NCBI GenBank assembly: GCA_002311635.1
Contig: DBZJ01000107.1
Location: 1 to 7,276 of the forward strand
From: Syntrophaceae bacterium UBA1163
GTDB taxonomy: Bacteria > Desulfobacterota > BSN033 > UBA1163
Length of the DNA stretch: 7,276 nt
Direction: 5' to 3'
Position numbers and translations under genes: made by a program. Every line of letters begins with the position of its first letter. The first letter of the stretch is position 1. Positions 6,029 through 7,276 of the stretch are shown here, piece by piece. A model generated the notes under the pieces. The model had not been told where the DNA came from. It made no database searches and saw only the letters and a program-made list of their open reading frames with translations.

Positions 6029-6934
6029 GTGTTTGTGACAGGGAAACTGAGAAAAATCAGCATTGTCGGCTCAGGAGTTATGGGTATCCAAATTGCCGTA
6101 AGGGCCGCATGGAAAGCGGGGAATAGAGTTTCATTAACAGATATTAGTGAAAAAGCCATAGCGGCATCAAAGGTTCGTGAAGAGCAGATACTATCTGTCA
6201 TGGCTGATAAAGGTTTAGTAACAGAATATGAAAAAGCCAAAGTCAGGGAGCTCATTACATTTACTCCAGACCTGGACCGATCCTTGAAGGGGGCCGAACT
6301 TGTCATTGAGGCGATAATAGAGGATTTGCGGGCCAAGAGAGAGCTATTCAAAAAGCTGGATGCGGTGGCTCCATCCGATGCTATTTTGGCCACAAACAGT
6401 TCCACAATTCCTGTTTCGCGTGTGGAGGATGTTACCACGAGGCGGGAAAAGATTTTGAACATCCATTTCTATGACCTCGAACGTATGCCCATGGTTGACC
6501 TGATGGGAGGGACAAAGACAAGCAAAGAGACGATGATGACGGCAGAAAAGTGGGCCAGGGATATTGATTGCATTCCCATAAAGGTCAACAAAGAGCTCCT
6601 GGGATTTTGCATGAACCGTATTTGGCATTCGGCAAGAATCGAAGCCCTTAACATGTGGGCGAATGATTACGTAGACTTCGAGACTATCGACCGGGCATGG
6701 ATGGTCTTCACTGGCATGTCGATAGGCCCATTCGGGATGATGGACAATATCGGTCTGGATACGGTGTATAATGTCCATATGATGTATTACAATGAGGCAA
6801 ATGACATTTCGAAGAAGCCGCCGGACAAATTGAAGGAAATGATTGACAGGGGAGATTTGGGCGTAAAGACCGGAAAAGGTTTTTATTCCTATCCCGATCC
6901 GGTATACGTTAAACACGATTTTGTGAAAAGATAG
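6029..6934 (+). CDS. 3-hydroxyacyl-CoA dehydrogenase-family protein (second, divergent copy)
   Basis: This 301-residue protein has the same two-domain plan as the enzyme at 2873 but is clearly a different branch. Seen: GSGVMG at 14-19 (GxGxxG), Asp38 (SLTDIS) for NAD ribose binding, ATNSSTIPVS (121-130), catalytic His146, Asn196 after GFCM, the C-terminal SIGPFGMMDNIGLDTVYN (231-248) and the family ending GDLGVKTGKGFYSYP (275-289). It departs from the norm in the segment after His146: HFYDLERMPMVDLMGG replaces the usual HFFNPxxxMxLVEVxxG. The partner Glu therefore becomes Asp157 and sits one residue closer, and the Asn-Pro pair becomes Asp-Leu. It may accept an unusual acyl group or have low classical activity (inference). 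The start is GTG at 6029, with GTG at 6035 as an alternative. A stop at 6005 and the lack of ATG limit other choices. The ribosome binding site is weak (GGA at 6018-6020). Confidence 0.85.
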   Translation: MFVTGKLRKISIVGSGVMGIQIAVRAAWKAGNRVSLTDISEKAIAASKVREEQILSVMADKGLVTEYEKAKVRELITFTPDLDRSLKGAELVIEAIIEDLRAKRELFKKLDAVAPSDAILATNSSTIPVSRVEDVTTRREKILNIHFYDLERMPMVDLMGGTKTSKETMMTAEKWARDIDCIPIKVNKELLGFCMNRIWHSARIEALNMWANDYVDFETIDRAWMVFTGMSIGPFGMMDNIGLDTVYNVHMMYYNEANDISKKPPDKLKEMIDRGDLGVKTGKGFYSYPDPVYVKHDFVKR

Positions 6935-6979
6935 GGTATCTTTTCATATAATTCCGATAGCCAAGGCGGGAGCGGTGGT

Positions 6980-7276
6980 TTGCTCGGGATATTAACCGAA
7001 TTACGAGATAAGAAAGGATCAACCATTCTGAATCGTTCAGAATGGGGGGCATATGGCACCAGGTCTCCGCTTCTTACCCAACATTGCCAGGCCCTCGTAC
7101 AGGCAGCCGGTGCGGTGGCCACCCCGCAGGTCCGTAATGTTGCTACATAGGAGGGAACCTGTGCCAGTATGTGCGGTACTGGTATTACCGTTACCCGCGG
7201 CATTTAGGAGGTCCTATCCGTTGCTTTCGGACGGGAAATGGACCTTGTCTTGCGGTGAAGCGCGACAACCGGTACC
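6980..7276 (+). pseudogene. fragment of a molybdenum-hydroxylase FAD-binding subunit (CoxM/HcrB/XDH-type), frameshifted, 3' end beyond window
   Basis: Such subunits pass electrons from a molybdenum centre through iron-sulfur clusters to FAD, as in 4-hydroxybenzoyl-CoA reductase or xanthine dehydrogenase. Seen: from about 7067 one frame reads LLTQHCQALVQ, then AAGAVATPQVRNVAT, and meets TAG at 7148-7150. From 7150 the -1 frame reads GGNLCQYVRYWYYRYPRH and stays open to the end with CLAVKRDNRY. Together they match the family's hallmark ATPQxRNxATIGGNLCQ...CWYYR...GDNRYHAI. One missing base near 7148 explains the shift. The N-terminal third with the AGGTDL FAD loop is absent, since the preceding dehydrogenase ends at 6934. 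The left edge is uncertain: the frame is open from 6935 without an ATG, and GGLLGILTELRD (6974-7009) only loosely resembles the IGALTTL segment. It is either a truncated remnant or a gene broken by sequencing or assembly errors. Confidence 0.72.
7023..7045. repeat. perfect 23-bp palindrome (10-bp arms, 3-base centre)
   Basis: CCATTCTGAA, TCG, TTCAGAATGG: the two arms are exact reverse complements. It is directly followed by a G run (to 7049) and an ATG at 7053. The size and near-symmetric centre resemble a dimeric regulator's operator. There is no T run as in a terminator. It sits inside the stretch read as a broken FAD-subunit gene, where a strong palindrome is unexpected. Confidence 0.55.

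Noticed and set aside
6344..6916. Long minus-strand open frame of 190 codons (and shorter ones opposite every gene)
   Set aside because: It is antisense to a well-supported dehydrogenase gene, with Cys/His-rich composition and no recognisable motif, so it is a shadow frame.
7053..7276. Open frame from the ATG at 7053 after a G6 run, running off the window
   Set aside because: Its translation is Arg/Pro-rich without motifs and overlaps, out of frame, the clear FAD-subunit sequence read in the other two frames.
7271..7276. KpnI site GGTACC at the very end, suggesting a cloning edge
   Set aside because: The bases fit the expected DNRY coding sequence of the FAD subunit, so the site is coincidental.
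1..7276. CRISPR arrays, tRNA or rRNA genes, insertion sequences, phage genes
   Set aside because: No spaced direct repeats, cloverleaf-like segments, transposase motifs or terminal inverted repeats were seen.

Overview
All convincing genes in this window are on the + strand. They look like one catabolic gene cluster from an anaerobic or facultatively anaerobic bacterium. Base composition is roughly balanced by eye. Shine-Dalgarno sites are strong and often very G-rich. The mix of a NitT/TauT-type importer, 3-hydroxyacyl-CoA dehydrogenase-like enzymes, a BKACE (DUF849) enzyme and part of a molybdenum-hydroxylase FAD subunit is reminiscent of syntrophic or aromatic/organic-acid-degrading Desulfobacterota-like lineages. 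That placement is a weak inference, because no phylogenetic marker is present.

Layout: (1) 3-544, the C-terminal effector part of an IclR-family regulator, with an apparent one-base deletion in a G tract at 84-88. (2) 579-1868, a secreted substrate-binding protein. (3) 2024-2809, its ABC permease. (4) 2873-3817, a 3-hydroxyacyl-CoA dehydrogenase-family enzyme. (5) 3818-4076, a gap holding only a doubtful 55-residue ORF. (6) 4077-4952, a BKACE/DUF849 beta-keto acid cleavage enzyme. (7) 4953-5110, a gap with an 11-bp interrupted inverted repeat. (8) 5111-5929, the ABC ATPase that completes the transporter. (9) 6029-6934, a second, divergent 3-hydroxyacyl-CoA dehydrogenase-family enzyme. (10) about 6980-7276, a start-less, frameshifted piece of a CoxM/HcrB/XDH-type FAD-binding subunit that runs off the window, with a perfect 23-bp palindrome at 7023-7045.

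Working model (inference): the IclR protein would control the cluster. The importer, whose ATPase gene is separated from the other two components by two enzyme genes, would bring in a small organic acid. One or both dehydrogenases would oxidise a 3-hydroxy acid or its CoA ester to a 3-keto compound. The BKACE enzyme would then cleave this with acetyl-CoA to acetoacetate and a new acyl-CoA. The closest known parallel is carnitine degradation, where a dehydrogenase of this superfamily feeds a BKACE enzyme. Substitutions at BKACE substrate-contacting positions and in the second dehydrogenase's active-site segment suggest that the substrate is not one of the well-studied ones.
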